A stretch of DNA of 64,000 nt from Bacteroidota bacterium (lineage in GTDB: Bacteria > Bacteroidota > Bacteroidia > Chitinophagales > Chitinophagaceae), in contig JAEWBT010000136.1 of NCBI GenBank assembly GCA_023391015.1, forward strand, positions 6,161 to 70,160, read 5' to 3'. The notes under the pieces were generated by a model. That model was not told where the DNA came from and did no database searches. It saw only the letters and a program-made list of their open reading frames with translations. Below, in pieces: positions 1-8,312 of the stretch (positions are counted from its first letter, which is position 1; every line of letters starts with the position of its first letter). Both the position numbers and the translations under genes were made by a program.

Positions 1-54
1 CGGGCGACTTTCATTTTTACTTTAAAACCCGGCAAAAAATTTTTCCGGAAAACA

Positions 55-87
55 AAAACGGCCCGGAAGATTATTCCGGACCGTTTT
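55..87 (-). terminator. Rho-independent terminator of the sigma-factor operon
   Basis: AAAACGG (55-61) pairs with CCGTTTT (81-87), and CCGGAA (63-68) with TTCCGG (74-79) continues the stem. Read on the minus strand it is followed by a T-rich stretch. The stem overlaps the stop codon of the small membrane protein gene. Confidence 0.7.
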
Positions 88-388
88 CAGTGCGTCGCAT
101 TCGGCAGCGTTCGCGCCACAGTTCTTTCAGGCGTTGTCGCTCTTCCCAGCTGGGTGGTTTCCGGTCGTGCATACGTCGGCCAAAAGGTCCGCTACCGCGC
201 CTTCCGCCCCAGCCGCCAAATAAAATCCGGCACAGCAGCAGCAGCCCAATGGCCTGCCCCAAACTGATGCGTTTCAGGCCGGTGATTTCCGGAAGCACGG
301 CATTCCAGAGCGCCATCACGAGGCTGCCCAGCAGAAACACCACGGCGGCAATGGCAAAAGGCGCGAAAATCCATTTTTTGTTACGCAT
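71..388 (-). CDS. Small membrane protein downstream of an ECF sigma factor
   Basis: This encodes 105 residues. Two hydrophobic segments are visible, at about residues 8-30 and 43-58. They are followed by a glycine/arginine-rich stretch and a charged Arg-rich C-terminal tail of about 40 residues with the pattern WEERQRLKELWRERC. The gene starts 15 bp after the sigma-factor stop on the same strand and shares its terminator, so the two are almost certainly cotranscribed. That position is typical of anti-sigma factors, but no zinc-binding HxxxCxxC motif or known anti-sigma domain is visible, so the role is only inferred. It could equally be an unrelated small inner-membrane protein. Confidence 0.7.
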   Translation of the reverse strand: MRNKKWIFAPFAIAAVVFLLGSLVMALWNAVLPEITGLKRISLGQAIGLLLLCRILFGGWGGRRGSGPFGRRMHDRKPPSWEERQRLKELWRERCRMRRTENGPE

Positions 389-403
389 ATTCCGGAAATG
401 TTT

Positions 404-1000
404 TTAGTCGGGTTGAATAAATTCGGTGTAGAGGGCCTGGAGGCGACGGCGCAAATGCTTTACGGCGTAGCCTTTGCGGGAGATCAGCGTTTTGATGTTT
501 TCGCCGGTGGTCGCTGCAATTTCGGCAAAGGTTCTTTCTTCAATCTCATTTTGGATAAACACCGTGCGCTGGGCTTGGGGAAGTTCATCCAACGCGTCCA
601 TCAGCTGCTGCCAGAACAGCTTTTTAAGCTCCGGCGCGTCGGGGTCTTCTTCAATGGCTGCCAGCAAATCGCCCAGGTAATGTTGCTCGCCCGCTTCATC
701 TTCAAACGCAAAATCTTCCAGCAATTCTTCTTTGTGTTTGCGGCTGCGGTCGGTAATCCGGTTGCGGGCCACGCGGTAAAGCCAGCCGCTGATAGATTCA
801 ATGGCATCGATGGCGGGCAGATTACTGAGCTGATACCACACATCCTGCAACACATCTTCGGCGTCTTCGTCGGTGGCCGTGCGCTTTCGGATAAACGCAG
901 CGAGGCGGCGGCCATAATCGGCTACCACCTGCACAATACCCGTTTTGCGCTCGTTTGCTGCCACGCTGGTGCTTTCTTCAGAAAGCAATGTAGACTCCAT
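404..1000 (-). CDS. RNA polymerase sigma factor, ECF subfamily
   Basis: This is a 198-residue sigma-70 family protein of extracytoplasmic-function type, which directs core RNA polymerase to alternative promoters. Region 2 is visible at about residues 30-90, with the acidic run TDEDAEDVLQDVWYQL for core binding and the basic helix YRVARNRITDRSRK for -10 recognition. An acidic linker follows. Region 4 at about residues 135-190 has the LPQAQRTVFIQNEIEERTF helix and a helix-turn-helix ending in KGYAVKHLRRRL. The length is normal for group 4 sigma factors. The small membrane protein just downstream may control it. No promoter of the usual -7 type lies directly upstream, so autoregulation is possible but not shown. 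Confidence 0.9.
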   Translation of the reverse strand: MESTLLSEESTSVAANERKTGIVQVVADYGRRLAAFIRKRTATDEDAEDVLQDVWYQLSNLPAIDAIESISGWLYRVARNRITDRSRKHKEELLEDFAFEDEAGEQHYLGDLLAAIEEDPDAPELKKLFWQQLMDALDELPQAQRTVFIQNEIEERTFAEIAATTGENIKTLISRKGYAVKHLRRRLQALYTEFIQPD

Positions 1001-1144
1001 TCTCCGGAAGCAGACGAACGAAGGGGCATTTTACTTTAAAAGAGGGAGAAATTTCTTTATCCCTTCTTCGCCAGCCCTACAATCACGGTTCCGGTCGTCG
1101 TCAGCACAATGTCATAAGCGTCCAATTGCCTCGGGTACTTAGTC

Positions 1145-2566
1145 TTAGTCTTCCTTGCTGCCGTCATCGGCCATGCGCACCATTTTGGGCTGGAAGGTGG
1201 CTACAACATCTACCAAATCGGTTTGCGCAGCCATTACCTTATGAATGTCTTTGTAGGCCATCGGTGCTTCGTCCAGCCCCGCGCCAATGAGTGTGATGCC
1301 ATTGTCGGAAAGCACTTTTTTCAGGTCGCCGCGCGAGAGGCTTTTAATGGCCTGCGAACGGCTCATCTGCCGCCCTGCGCCGTGGGACGCCGAGTTGATA
1401 GCGTCAGCTTCACCCTTGCCACGCACCAGGAATCCGGGAGCCGCCATAGAGCCGGGGATAATACCCATAACGCCTTTGCCGGCGGGCGTTGCGCCCTTGC
1501 GGTGCACCAGCACCTCCTGGCCGTTCAGCGTTTCTTTCCACGCAAAGTTGTGGTGGTTTTCCACCCGCGCCAGTACCTGTCCGCCCACTGCTTTGACAAG
1601 TTTTTGGTGGATAATCTCGTGGCAGGCGGAGGCGTAGTCGCCGGCCAGATTCATGGCCAGCCAGTATTCCTGTCCGGCTTCGCTGTCCAGGTCCAGGTAG
1701 GCGAGGTTGGCGGCTTCTTTCGGCAGGCGACAAATGTCTTTGGCCACGCGCGTATAGTGGCCTGCAATCGTGGCACCAAGGCCCCGCGAACCGCTGTGGG
1801 TGAGCAGCGCCAGGTAGCGCCCGGCGGGAACGTTCAGCGCTTCGTCTTTTTCCGGAAATTCAATAATCCCCCATTCTACAAAGTGGTTACCGCCGCCGGA
1901 GGTGCCCAATTGCGAAGCTGCCTTGTCGTAGAGGCCGCGCAGGAGGGGCAGCGTGTTGAAGAGCGGATTGCCCAGCACGGAATGGTCGGTTTGCTCGCGG
2001 CCTTTGTAGCCGTTGCCCGCACCGAATTTGGTGTGGGCGATGAGCTCGCGCTTGTAGGAGGATTGGTTTTCCAAAAAATGGCTCTCCCTAATATCAAAAA
2101 CCGTTAATGCCATGCGGCAGCCAATGTCTACGCCCACGCCGTAGGGAATCACGGCGTTATTCGTGGCCAACACCCCGCCAATCGGCAGGCCGTAGCCCTG
2201 ATGGGCATCCGGCATCAGCGCGCCGCCGACGGTAACGGGCAGTTTCATCGCCACGTCCATCTGGGCTCGCGCGCCGGCTTCAATGTGCTCGGCGCCGTAG
2301 ATTTTGTAGTCGTCGGCGTTTTGGGTAAGGGGAATCACGCCTGCTTCGGGTGGGGTGGGGATGGATTGCAGGGCTTGGGCCAGGGGTTTGAGGATGGGGT
2401 CTTCCAGAAAAGATTCCGGGTATAGCAATACTTTCCGGAACAGGGCGATCACTTCGCTTTTGGGTTCGGTATCATAGTAATGGAGCAGGCTCAGGGCAAC
2501 GCCCATCGCCTTTCCTTCTTTATAGCCCATGCGTTTGAGATCTTTGCCGGTGAGGGGTGTTTTCAT
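1145..2566 (-). CDS. rtcB: RtcB family RNA-splicing ligase
   Basis: RtcB joins RNA 2',3'-cyclic phosphate or 3'-phosphate ends to 5'-OH ends, using GTP and Mn2+ in the cytoplasm. The family signatures are all present: MPDAHQGYGLPIGG near the N-terminal third, GVDIGCRM with the metal-binding cysteine, GTSGGGNHFVEWG and THSGSRGLG with metal histidines, and ASHGAGRQMSR with the histidine that becomes guanylylated. I chose ATG 2566, which gives MKTPLTGKDLKRMGY and 473 residues, rather than the in-frame ATG at 2602, whose extra 12 residues do not look conserved. No archease or RtcR regulator gene lies nearby. The role in Bacteroidota is probably RNA repair. Confidence 0.92.
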   Translation of the reverse strand: MKTPLTGKDLKRMGYKEGKAMGVALSLLHYYDTEPKSEVIALFRKVLLYPESFLEDPILKPLAQALQSIPTPPEAGVIPLTQNADDYKIYGAEHIEAGARAQMDVAMKLPVTVGGALMPDAHQGYGLPIGGVLATNNAVIPYGVGVDIGCRMALTVFDIRESHFLENQSSYKRELIAHTKFGAGNGYKGREQTDHSVLGNPLFNTLPLLRGLYDKAASQLGTSGGGNHFVEWGIIEFPEKDEALNVPAGRYLALLTHSGSRGLGATIAGHYTRVAKDICRLPKEAANLAYLDLDSEAGQEYWLAMNLAGDYASACHEIIHQKLVKAVGGQVLARVENHHNFAWKETLNGQEVLVHRKGATPAGKGVMGIIPGSMAAPGFLVRGKGEADAINSASHGAGRQMSRSQAIKSLSRGDLKKVLSDNGITLIGAGLDEAPMAYKDIHKVMAAQTDLVDVVATFQPKMVRMADDGSKED

Positions 2567-2649
2567 AGAAAAGAGGATGCTCAAAAAATGTTCCGGCTGC
2601 AAAATCGGTACTGCTTTGAAAATTTTATAAGTATATCTTTTGTGACCTG

Positions 2650-2657
2650 TACTTTCG
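2650..2657 (+). promoter_or_regulatory. Putative -7 box (TACTTTCG)
   Basis: TACTTTCG lies 24 bp before the start at 2682 and differs by one base from the Bacteroidota consensus TAnnTTTG. No clear -33 TTTG was seen. Confidence 0.4.
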
Positions 2658-2681
2658 CATCCCTTTTATCCAAACCTGTCT

Positions 2682-4361
2682 ATGAAAAAACCAGTACTTT
2701 TCTTTTTCCTCTGCCTGCTGGCTGCCTTGCCGGGCCGCGCACAACTGGCATCGCTTATTGACTCTACCGCCCTGCGGGGCCGCCTTTTTACCGATGGTGC
2801 AGCGCTGTATGAAATTGTGGGCGACAGCCTGTATGCCGTCAACACCAACGACGGCTCCCAAACGTTGCTTCATAAGCTGCCTGCTTTGCCCGCAGGGGCT
2901 ACCAGTGCCCGGTGGCAAACCCCCATTAAAACCCCAAACGGTTTTCTGATAACACAATTTTTTAGGATTTCCGGAAATGATCAATATCGGCTTTGGGGCT
3001 ACGACGGCACTAGCTGGGATACGCTGCTGACTCAATACGGTAATGCGGTGTCGCAGGTTCCCCTCCAGCTCGGCAACAGCTATGTGTATGATTTTACCTC
3101 CCCCGGTTTTGCCGATCCAGCCCTCATCAAAACAGATGGCTCCCGCGCGGGTACGCAGGTCGTTTTCCGCCCCGCAGACCACATGCTCAGCTATGGCTCC
3201 TACACGATGTATTACGGCCCGGAGTACGCCAATGGCCCTTCGCAGTTGTTTTTTGAGATGGATTTTACCGACACCACGTCTGTAACCCGCATCCGCACGC
3301 GCCTGTTCCTGCTCGATAACAACGGCCTCAATCTCATCGACACTAATAACTACTCTACCAATTACCTCGGCGTTATCAACAACGAAGTTTTTTATTTCTA
3401 CCGCACCGATACCCTGATTCCCGGAACAACCACCAGAGGCTCTGACCTGTCCGTTAGAAAGCGCAATCTGGCCACTGGCGCTAGCAGCATCGTGAAGGCG
3501 CTGTCTCCAGATGTTTATTACTATACCGGAACGGTTTTCAAAAACCGGCTGGTGATGAAAAAAATGGTGCTTCCTACCTACGACAGTACGCTGATCTCGA
3601 TGGATCCGGTAACGGGCAGCGAAATCTATCTGAGCGACACCTTTGGCGGCGTGTCCTTTATGCCACGCGGCACACAGCACCTGTACATTCCGGCTCGGGC
3701 CTCTCTTTCTTCAAACGAGTTGATCGCCCGCAGGTTGCTGATTTCTGATGGGCTTTCCTCGGTGGTGGGGCAGCCCGCTTATTCGGTCAATACGGTGGCT
3801 TATGGCCTTCGCGTCAACCTATATCCTTTAGATATGGCGCAAAGCATTGTCTGCGGCGACGAGGTGTATTTTGCGGAAAGCTATACCCCCGGTGCTTTGG
3901 CAGCTATTAGAGCCCAAAAGCTTTTCCGGCTCCACGCCAACGGTACGGTGGATTCGCAGGTAACTATAGGCAGTCGAGGCTATCGGCCTTTAAATTTCGT
4001 GGACGTGGGCGGAACGGTTTATTACTCTGACGGCGGATATGTGGATAGGCGCGTCGGCGGCCTCTGGAAAATCACGGCCTGCAACACCGCTGCCGCTGTG
4101 GCGCACACCGCCCCGACCCCGGATGCCGCTTTTATCTATCCCAACCCGGCCCAAACGGCTTTTACCGTCTCCCTCGGCAGCCATTTTCCGGAAGTCCGCC
4201 TGGAGCTGTATGAAGCCACGGGCCGCCGTGTGCGCCAGCAACCCGTCAGCGACAACCAATCGGTTTCCGTGGCTGACCTGCCCGCCGGCTTGTATCTCTA
4301 CCGGCTGTTGCTGCCCGGCGGCGCACTGCTGCACGCGGGACGGGTGAGCGTGGTGCAGTAG
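2682..4361 (+). CDS. Secreted protein with T9SS type A sorting domain, ELWxxDGT-like
   Basis: This is a 559-residue exported protein. An N-terminal signal peptide (KKPVLFFFLCLLAALPGRAQ) is followed by a long region rich in Tyr, Asp and Gly with TDGSRAGTQVVF, which resembles the ELWxxDGT repeat often found in beta-propeller-like secreted proteins of Bacteroidota. The last 75 residues form a typical type IX sorting domain, with YPNPAQTAFTV, LELYEATGRRV and the closing LPAGLYLYRL. Such a domain sends the protein through the outer membrane and is then usually cleaved. The cargo function is unknown. The gene stands alone and is followed by a strong terminator. Confidence 0.85.
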   Translation: MKKPVLFFFLCLLAALPGRAQLASLIDSTALRGRLFTDGAALYEIVGDSLYAVNTNDGSQTLLHKLPALPAGATSARWQTPIKTPNGFLITQFFRISGNDQYRLWGYDGTSWDTLLTQYGNAVSQVPLQLGNSYVYDFTSPGFADPALIKTDGSRAGTQVVFRPADHMLSYGSYTMYYGPEYANGPSQLFFEMDFTDTTSVTRIRTRLFLLDNNGLNLIDTNNYSTNYLGVINNEVFYFYRTDTLIPGTTTRGSDLSVRKRNLATGASSIVKALSPDVYYYTGTVFKNRLVMKKMVLPTYDSTLISMDPVTGSEIYLSDTFGGVSFMPRGTQHLYIPARASLSSNELIARRLLISDGLSSVVGQPAYSVNTVAYGLRVNLYPLDMAQSIVCGDEVYFAESYTPGALAAIRAQKLFRLHANGTVDSQVTIGSRGYRPLNFVDVGGTVYYSDGGYVDRRVGGLWKITACNTAAAVAHTAPTPDAAFIYPNPAQTAFTVSLGSHFPEVRLELYEATGRRVRQQPVSDNQSVSVADLPAGLYLYRLLLPGGALLHAGRVSVVQ

Positions 4362-4383
4362 AAGAGAAGTGTTTTGAAGCCTT

Positions 4384-4425
4384 AAAAAGCCCTTATTTCC
4401 GGAAATGGAGATAAGGGCTTTTTAT
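4384..4425 (+). terminator. Terminator enclosing one TTCCGGAA copy
   Basis: AAAAAGCCCTTAT (4384-4396) pairs with ATAAGGGCTTTTT (from 4411) and runs into a T-rich tail. The loop contains the TTCCGGAA palindrome at 4397, which can itself fold. Confidence 0.85.
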
Positions 4426-4619
4426 TTTTAAAACCACGCAGTATTTCTTGGATTTCCTTTATAAGGCTAGCGCATAAGATATGGATTAAAACAGCAGCGG
4501 AAATTACTGGTTAGGAGCGCATCAATAGGGAATTGGATTTCATTTCTTTTCAAAACAACGCTTTTTGTTTTTGTCAGGATCTGTTATTTTACACTCCTAA
4601 AAAGCAACAATAAGACCTC

Positions 4620-6314
4620 ATGGCTATTCTGGAAAGCACATCCAAAAACTACAACACGCTTATTAATGAGATTACGGAAGGACAAGTAAAAATCCCACAA
4701 TTTCAAAGGCAATTCGTCTGGGACAAAGCCAGCAGTGCAAAGCTAATAGACTCTATCATTAAAGGCTATCCGGTAGGCACTTTTATCTTCTGGAAAACAG
4801 ATGAACAACTGCGGGCTGTCCGCAATATTGGAAATATTCAGCTGCCTACACAAGGAAGCGGCGAATACGTGAATTATGTTCTGGATGGTCAGCAGCGTAT
4901 CACTTCCATTTTTGCGGCCATAAAGGGAGAGAAAATAAAACGGGAAGATGGCAAAGAAGAAGACTTCTCTGAGATCTTTGTTGATCTGGAAGCGCCTGAA
5001 GATGGTGATATTGTTATCACGGATGTGAGCGAGCGAAAGACAAAAACCTATATCAGGCTTTTGGACCTCATCGAAGGAGATTTTGAAACCTTGGGGAGCT
5101 ATCCAAAAGACAAACATGCAATCATTAAAAACTACCAAAATGTTCTGAAAGGCTACAGTTTTAGCGTTATCAACCTCAAAGGTGCTTCTATTGACGTAGC
5201 TACGGAAGTTTTTACCCGCCTGAACGTAGGCGGCAAGTCGCTTACTTTATTTGAGATTATGGTGGCGAAAACCTATGAACCTACTAAGAATTTTGACCTT
5301 GCAGAGCGGTATAAACAACTCTGCAAAGAGCTTTCTGAAAGGGCGCGGTACGAGAATATTCCTACGGCTACGGTGCTTCAAGTGGTCAGTGTACTACTTA
5401 AAAAGGACATTAAACGCGCTACTATTCTAAAGCTTGATAAGCAACAATTTATTGACACTTGGGAAACGGCTACAGACTGTATCAGAAAAGCCGTGGACTG
5501 GTTTAGGGGTTACGGCGTAACTGTTTCGCGCCTTTTGCCGTATCCTTCCCTACTTGTACCCTTTGCTTACTTTTTTCATAAACATCCGCTGTCGCCTACC
5601 GGGGATATGAAAAAGCGTTTAGAAGACTTCTTTTGGCGCGTTTCCCTCGGCACTCGTTATTCCTCCGCTGTAGAAAGCAAAATGGCGCAGGATATCGGAA
5701 AGATAGATGCGATCCTCAAAAACAAGCTGCCGAAGTATGAATGGGCTATAAACATAGGGTGGGAAGAGCTCATGAAGCCAACGTTTGGCGGTTTTATCAC
5801 CAGTAGAAGCAGTATTAAAGCCATTTTGTGCCTGTATGTCATGCACAAGCCAAAGTCGTTTCAGACCGATCAGGACGTTACGGTGGATAATAGCTGGCTC
5901 AAGGTTTCCACCAGCAGGAATTACCATCATTTCTTTCCACGGGCTTTCATGAAAAAAAAGTTCCCGGCCATGAATGTTTTGGAATACAACCATATTCTCA
6001 ACATAACGGTTGTGGACGACCATCTCAATAAGAATGAGATCCGTGCGAAAGCACCCTCAGTTTACATGAAAAAGTTTATGCGTCAGAATAAGAATATTGA
6101 GCAAACTATGCGCACCCACGGCATCCATATAGAGCGTTATGGTGTCTTGAGAGATGACTATTACCTCTTTTTGAAAAATCGTGCAAAATGGGTAAGCAAA
6201 GAGTTGGGGAAGAAGATTATCATACAAAATACGGGTATAGAAGAGCAGATAGAAGACGATTATCAGCAAGAGCCAGAGGACATAGAACAGTATATTTACG
6301 CAGAGGAGGATTAA
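4620..6314 (+). CDS. GmrSD-like DUF262 protein with HNH-type C-terminus
   Basis: This is a 564-residue protein. The N-terminal DUF262 domain (about residues 8-110) shows IPQFQRQFVWDKASSAKLID, YPVGTFIFW and the DGQQR motif of the ParB/sulfiredoxin-like NTP-binding fold. The C-terminal part carries YHHFFPRAFM followed by NHILNITVVDDHLN, which looks like the DUF1524 His-Me/HNH nuclease core (HHxFP...N). In GmrSD-type enzymes this pairing makes a modification-dependent type IV restriction nuclease, or a phage-defence protein. The gene is a single unit with its own 250-bp leader. It is visibly richer in A+T than its neighbours and contains no TTCCGGAA copy in 1.7 kb, which hints at acquisition from elsewhere. 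Its targets are unknown. Confidence 0.82.
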   Translation: MAILESTSKNYNTLINEITEGQVKIPQFQRQFVWDKASSAKLIDSIIKGYPVGTFIFWKTDEQLRAVRNIGNIQLPTQGSGEYVNYVLDGQQRITSIFAAIKGEKIKREDGKEEDFSEIFVDLEAPEDGDIVITDVSERKTKTYIRLLDLIEGDFETLGSYPKDKHAIIKNYQNVLKGYSFSVINLKGASIDVATEVFTRLNVGGKSLTLFEIMVAKTYEPTKNFDLAERYKQLCKELSERARYENIPTATVLQVVSVLLKKDIKRATILKLDKQQFIDTWETATDCIRKAVDWFRGYGVTVSRLLPYPSLLVPFAYFFHKHPLSPTGDMKKRLEDFFWRVSLGTRYSSAVESKMAQDIGKIDAILKNKLPKYEWAINIGWEELMKPTFGGFITSRSSIKAILCLYVMHKPKSFQTDQDVTVDNSWLKVSTSRNYHHFFPRAFMKKKFPAMNVLEYNHILNITVVDDHLNKNEIRAKAPSVYMKKFMRQNKNIEQTMRTHGIHIERYGVLRDDYYLFLKNRAKWVSKELGKKIIIQNTGIEEQIEDDYQQEPEDIEQYIYAEED

Positions 6315-6371
6315 AGCCTGCTCTTCTACTAAGTACTTCTGAACAATTAGCTAGTGGTAAATGTCCTGTGA

Positions 6372-6476
6372 GTCATTGCGAAGGACCCCGTTCGGACAAA
6401 TGGTTGACTCGGCTCTGAAGGGCCCTGCACATTACACTGCAGCCGGTGCAGGGCCCTTCGCTTTGCTCGCAATGAC
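6372..6476. repeat. REP-like inverted repeat, GTCATTGCGA ends
   Basis: GTCATTGCGA at 6372 is matched by TCGCAATGAC ending at 6476. Nested inside, GAAGGGCCCTGCAC pairs with GTGCAGGGCCCTTC. The element is noncoding and looks like a small dispersed palindromic unit that folds into a long hairpin. It lies just after the DUF262 gene. Confidence 0.75.
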
Positions 6477-6532
6477 CCGCAAAATGTAGCCATCTTTCTG
6501 ACCAACTGATTTTACCGAGGTACTTAAGCTCA

Positions 6533-6573
6533 AAAAAGCCCCACTTTCCTTTTCCGGAAAGCAGGGCTTTTTA
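6533..6573. terminator. Bidirectional terminator built on a TTCCGGAA copy
   Basis: AAAAAGCCC pairs with GGGCTTTTT. Inside, CTTTCC (6544-6549) can pair with GGAAAG, which comes from the palindrome copy at 6552. It sits between the converging DUF262 and upp genes. Confidence 0.6.
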
Positions 6574-6579
6574 GCAAGC

Positions 6580-6684
6580 ATTTCGTTAGGCATGTAAAGT
6601 AAGCCGTATGTAATGCTTAGCAATTCGCCATACTTGTAAAGCAAACCGTATGTATTGAGCAGCAAACCGTGAGGCATATAAAGC
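6580..6684. repeat. 21-bp tandem array A, five degenerate units
   Basis: The units begin at 6580, 6601, 6622, 6643 and 6664, and all are exactly 21 bp. A typical unit is AAACCGTATGTATTGAGCAGC. The units diverge by substitutions but have no insertions or deletions. The array lies between the terminator and the 3' end of upp. Read on the minus strand it gives a heptapeptide repeat such as LLYMPHG, but no credible gene. Confidence 0.8.
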
Positions 6685-6731
6685 AAAGCCCCCAACCCTT
6701 TACTCCTAACTCCTTAACCCCCCAACCCTTT

Positions 6732-7382
6732 TTAATTCTGCCGCTTTTGCCCGAAAGCCAGATCCCCCGCGTCGCCCAAGCCGGGAACGATGTAGCTCTT
6801 GGCCGTGAGTTCGTCGTCCACATCGCCCGCCCAGATGGTGGCCTGCGGGTATTTGCGGCGCACCCGCTCGATGCCTTCGGTGGCGGCAATGGCTACTACG
6901 ATATGGATGCAGGAAGGGGTGCCGTTTTCCAGCAAGGTATCCAGCGCCAGCACCAGCGATGCGCCCGTGGCCAGCATCGGGTCGGCAATGATGAGCGGGC
7001 GACCGTCGAGGTCGGGGCAGGTGGTGTAATGGCTGTAAATCTCAAAGCTGCCGTCGGCGTGGTGCTTGCGATAAGCGGCCACGAAGGCGCTATCGGCACC
7101 GTCAAAGCATTGCAGCAACCCCTGGTGCACGGGCATTCCGGCACGCAGGATGGTCGCAATCACGGGTTGCCCACCCAGCACATGGCAGTCGGCCATGCCC
7201 AGCGGCGTTTGCACTTGCTGGCGCGCGTGGGGCAGTGTTTTCGAGATTTCATAACCGGCGATAAAGCCGATGCGCTCCAGGTTGTGGCGAAACCGCAGGC
7301 GGTCGGTTTGAATGTGAACATCGCGCAGTTCGCGCATCCAGTTGCCCACCGCGCCGGGCTTGCTGCTGAGATTTTTGACCAT
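6732..7382 (-). CDS. upp: Uracil phosphoribosyltransferase
   Basis: The enzyme makes UMP from uracil and PRPP in the cytoplasm, in the pyrimidine salvage pathway. The PRPP-binding loop is seen as IIADPMLATGASL, and the uracil-binding C-terminus as SYIVPGLGDAGDLAFG. The N-terminal half has TILRAGMPVHQGLL, typical of the family. I chose ATG 7382 (MVKNLSSKPGAV, 216 residues) because a -7 box lies at 7389-7397, just upstream. The longer in-frame start at 7412 would lie upstream of that box and so outside the transcript. The neighbour on the other side is the divergent uppS operon. Confidence 0.93.
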   Translation of the reverse strand: MVKNLSSKPGAVGNWMRELRDVHIQTDRLRFRHNLERIGFIAGYEISKTLPHARQQVQTPLGMADCHVLGGQPVIATILRAGMPVHQGLLQCFDGADSAFVAAYRKHHADGSFEIYSHYTTCPDLDGRPLIIADPMLATGASLVLALDTLLENGTPSCIHIVVAIAATEGIERVRRKYPQATIWAGDVDDELTAKSYIVPGLGDAGDLAFGQKRQN

Positions 7383-7388
7383 TAGGCG

Positions 7389-7397
7389 CGAAAGGTA
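7389..7397 (-). promoter_or_regulatory. -7 box of upp (TACCTTTCG)
   Basis: On the minus strand TACCTTTCG ends 7 bp before ATG 7382, which implies a leaderless or nearly leaderless upp mRNA and decides the start codon. Confidence 0.45.
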
Positions 7398-7484
7398 AGG
7401 CGCGGCAGGCATTTTTTCGCTTCCTTAAATTCCCGTTAAGTTCTTTTAGGGCTTCCGTTCCCGCAGGACAGGTGGTTATTTTTG

Positions 7485-7492
7485 TAGCTTTG
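7485..7492 (+). promoter_or_regulatory. -7 box of the uppS-bamA operon (TAGCTTTG)
   Basis: TAGCTTTG matches TAnnTTTG exactly. Transcription starting a few bases downstream excludes the in-frame GTG at 7492 as translation start and favours TTG 7549. Confidence 0.5.
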
Positions 7493-7548
7493 TGCCCGCT
7501 TCGGGGCGCGTCCCTGAAGGCGATTTCATTTTCCCCGTTTTTCATTCT

Positions 7549-8304
7549 TTGAACCCACAATCCCAACCGCCCCACATCGACCCGGAGCGGCTGCCCAAAC
7601 ACATCGCCGTCATCATGGACGGCAACGGCCGCTGGGCCAAAGAGCGCGGCAAAGACCGCGTTCACGGCCATTATGAAGGCGTGTTGAGCGTGCGCGAAAT
7701 CGTGAACGCCTGCGGCGAAATCGGTATTCCTTACCTGACGCTCTATGCTTTTTCGACCGAAAACTGGGCACGCCCACAGGCCGAAGTGGCGGCTCTGATG
7801 GAGCTTTTGGTGAATACTCTGCGGAAAGAAATTGAAGAATTGCGCCACAAAGGCGTGCGCCTCCGGGTGATCGGTGATGTGGAATCGTTGCCACCCGCCT
7901 GTCAAAACGGGCTGGCCGAGGCGATGGAGATTACCAAAGACAACAACCGCGTAACGCTCATCCTGGCCCTGAGTTATTCGGGTCGGCAGGAGATTGTTCG
8001 CGCGGCGCGGAAGCTGGCCGAGGCGGCTGTGCAGGGCGAAATCCTTCCCCAAGACATTACCGAAGCTGCGTTTGAAAACCACCTTTTTACCGCCGATTAT
8101 CCTGATCCGGAATTGATGATCCGCACCTCCGGCGAACACCGGATTTCTAATTTTCTCTTGTACCAGCTGGCCTATGCCGAACTGTATTTTACCCCGGTTC
8201 CGTGGCCCGATTTCCGGAAACCACACCTGCTGGCGGCCCTCGCCGATTATCAGCAACGCGAACGCCGGTTTGGCAAAACAAGCGAACAAATACAGTCTAT
8301 CTAA
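7549..8304 (+). CDS. uppS: Isoprenyl transferase (undecaprenyl diphosphate synthase)
   Basis: This cis-prenyltransferase adds isopentenyl diphosphate units to farnesyl diphosphate, making the C55 carrier for peptidoglycan and O-antigen. The catalytic aspartate motif HIAVIMDGNGRW is near the N-terminus, followed by YAFSTENWARP and the C-terminal substrate-binding signature DPELMIRTSGEHRISNFLL. I place the start at TTG 7549 (LNPQSQPPHIDPERLPK, 251 residues), because an upstream GTG at 7492 falls inside the apparent promoter. The stop lies 8 bp before bamA, so the two are cotranscribed, linking lipid-carrier supply with outer-membrane assembly. Confidence 0.93.
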   Translation: MNPQSQPPHIDPERLPKHIAVIMDGNGRWAKERGKDRVHGHYEGVLSVREIVNACGEIGIPYLTLYAFSTENWARPQAEVAALMELLVNTLRKEIEELRHKGVRLRVIGDVESLPPACQNGLAEAMEITKDNNRVTLILALSYSGRQEIVRAARKLAEAAVQGEILPQDITEAAFENHLFTADYPDPELMIRTSGEHRISNFLLYQLAYAELYFTPVPWPDFRKPHLLAALADYQQRERRFGKTSEQIQSI

Positions 8305-8312
8305 GAAAGTAC

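Noticed and set aside
6432..6695. Minus-strand 87-codon frame with LLYMPHG-type heptads
   Set aside because: Same explanation as above for array A; it also runs through a terminator and part of a REP element.
7492..7548. GTG 7492 as start of uppS
   Set aside because: The GTG overlaps the -7 box TAGCTTTG, and the extra 19 residues do not resemble the family.
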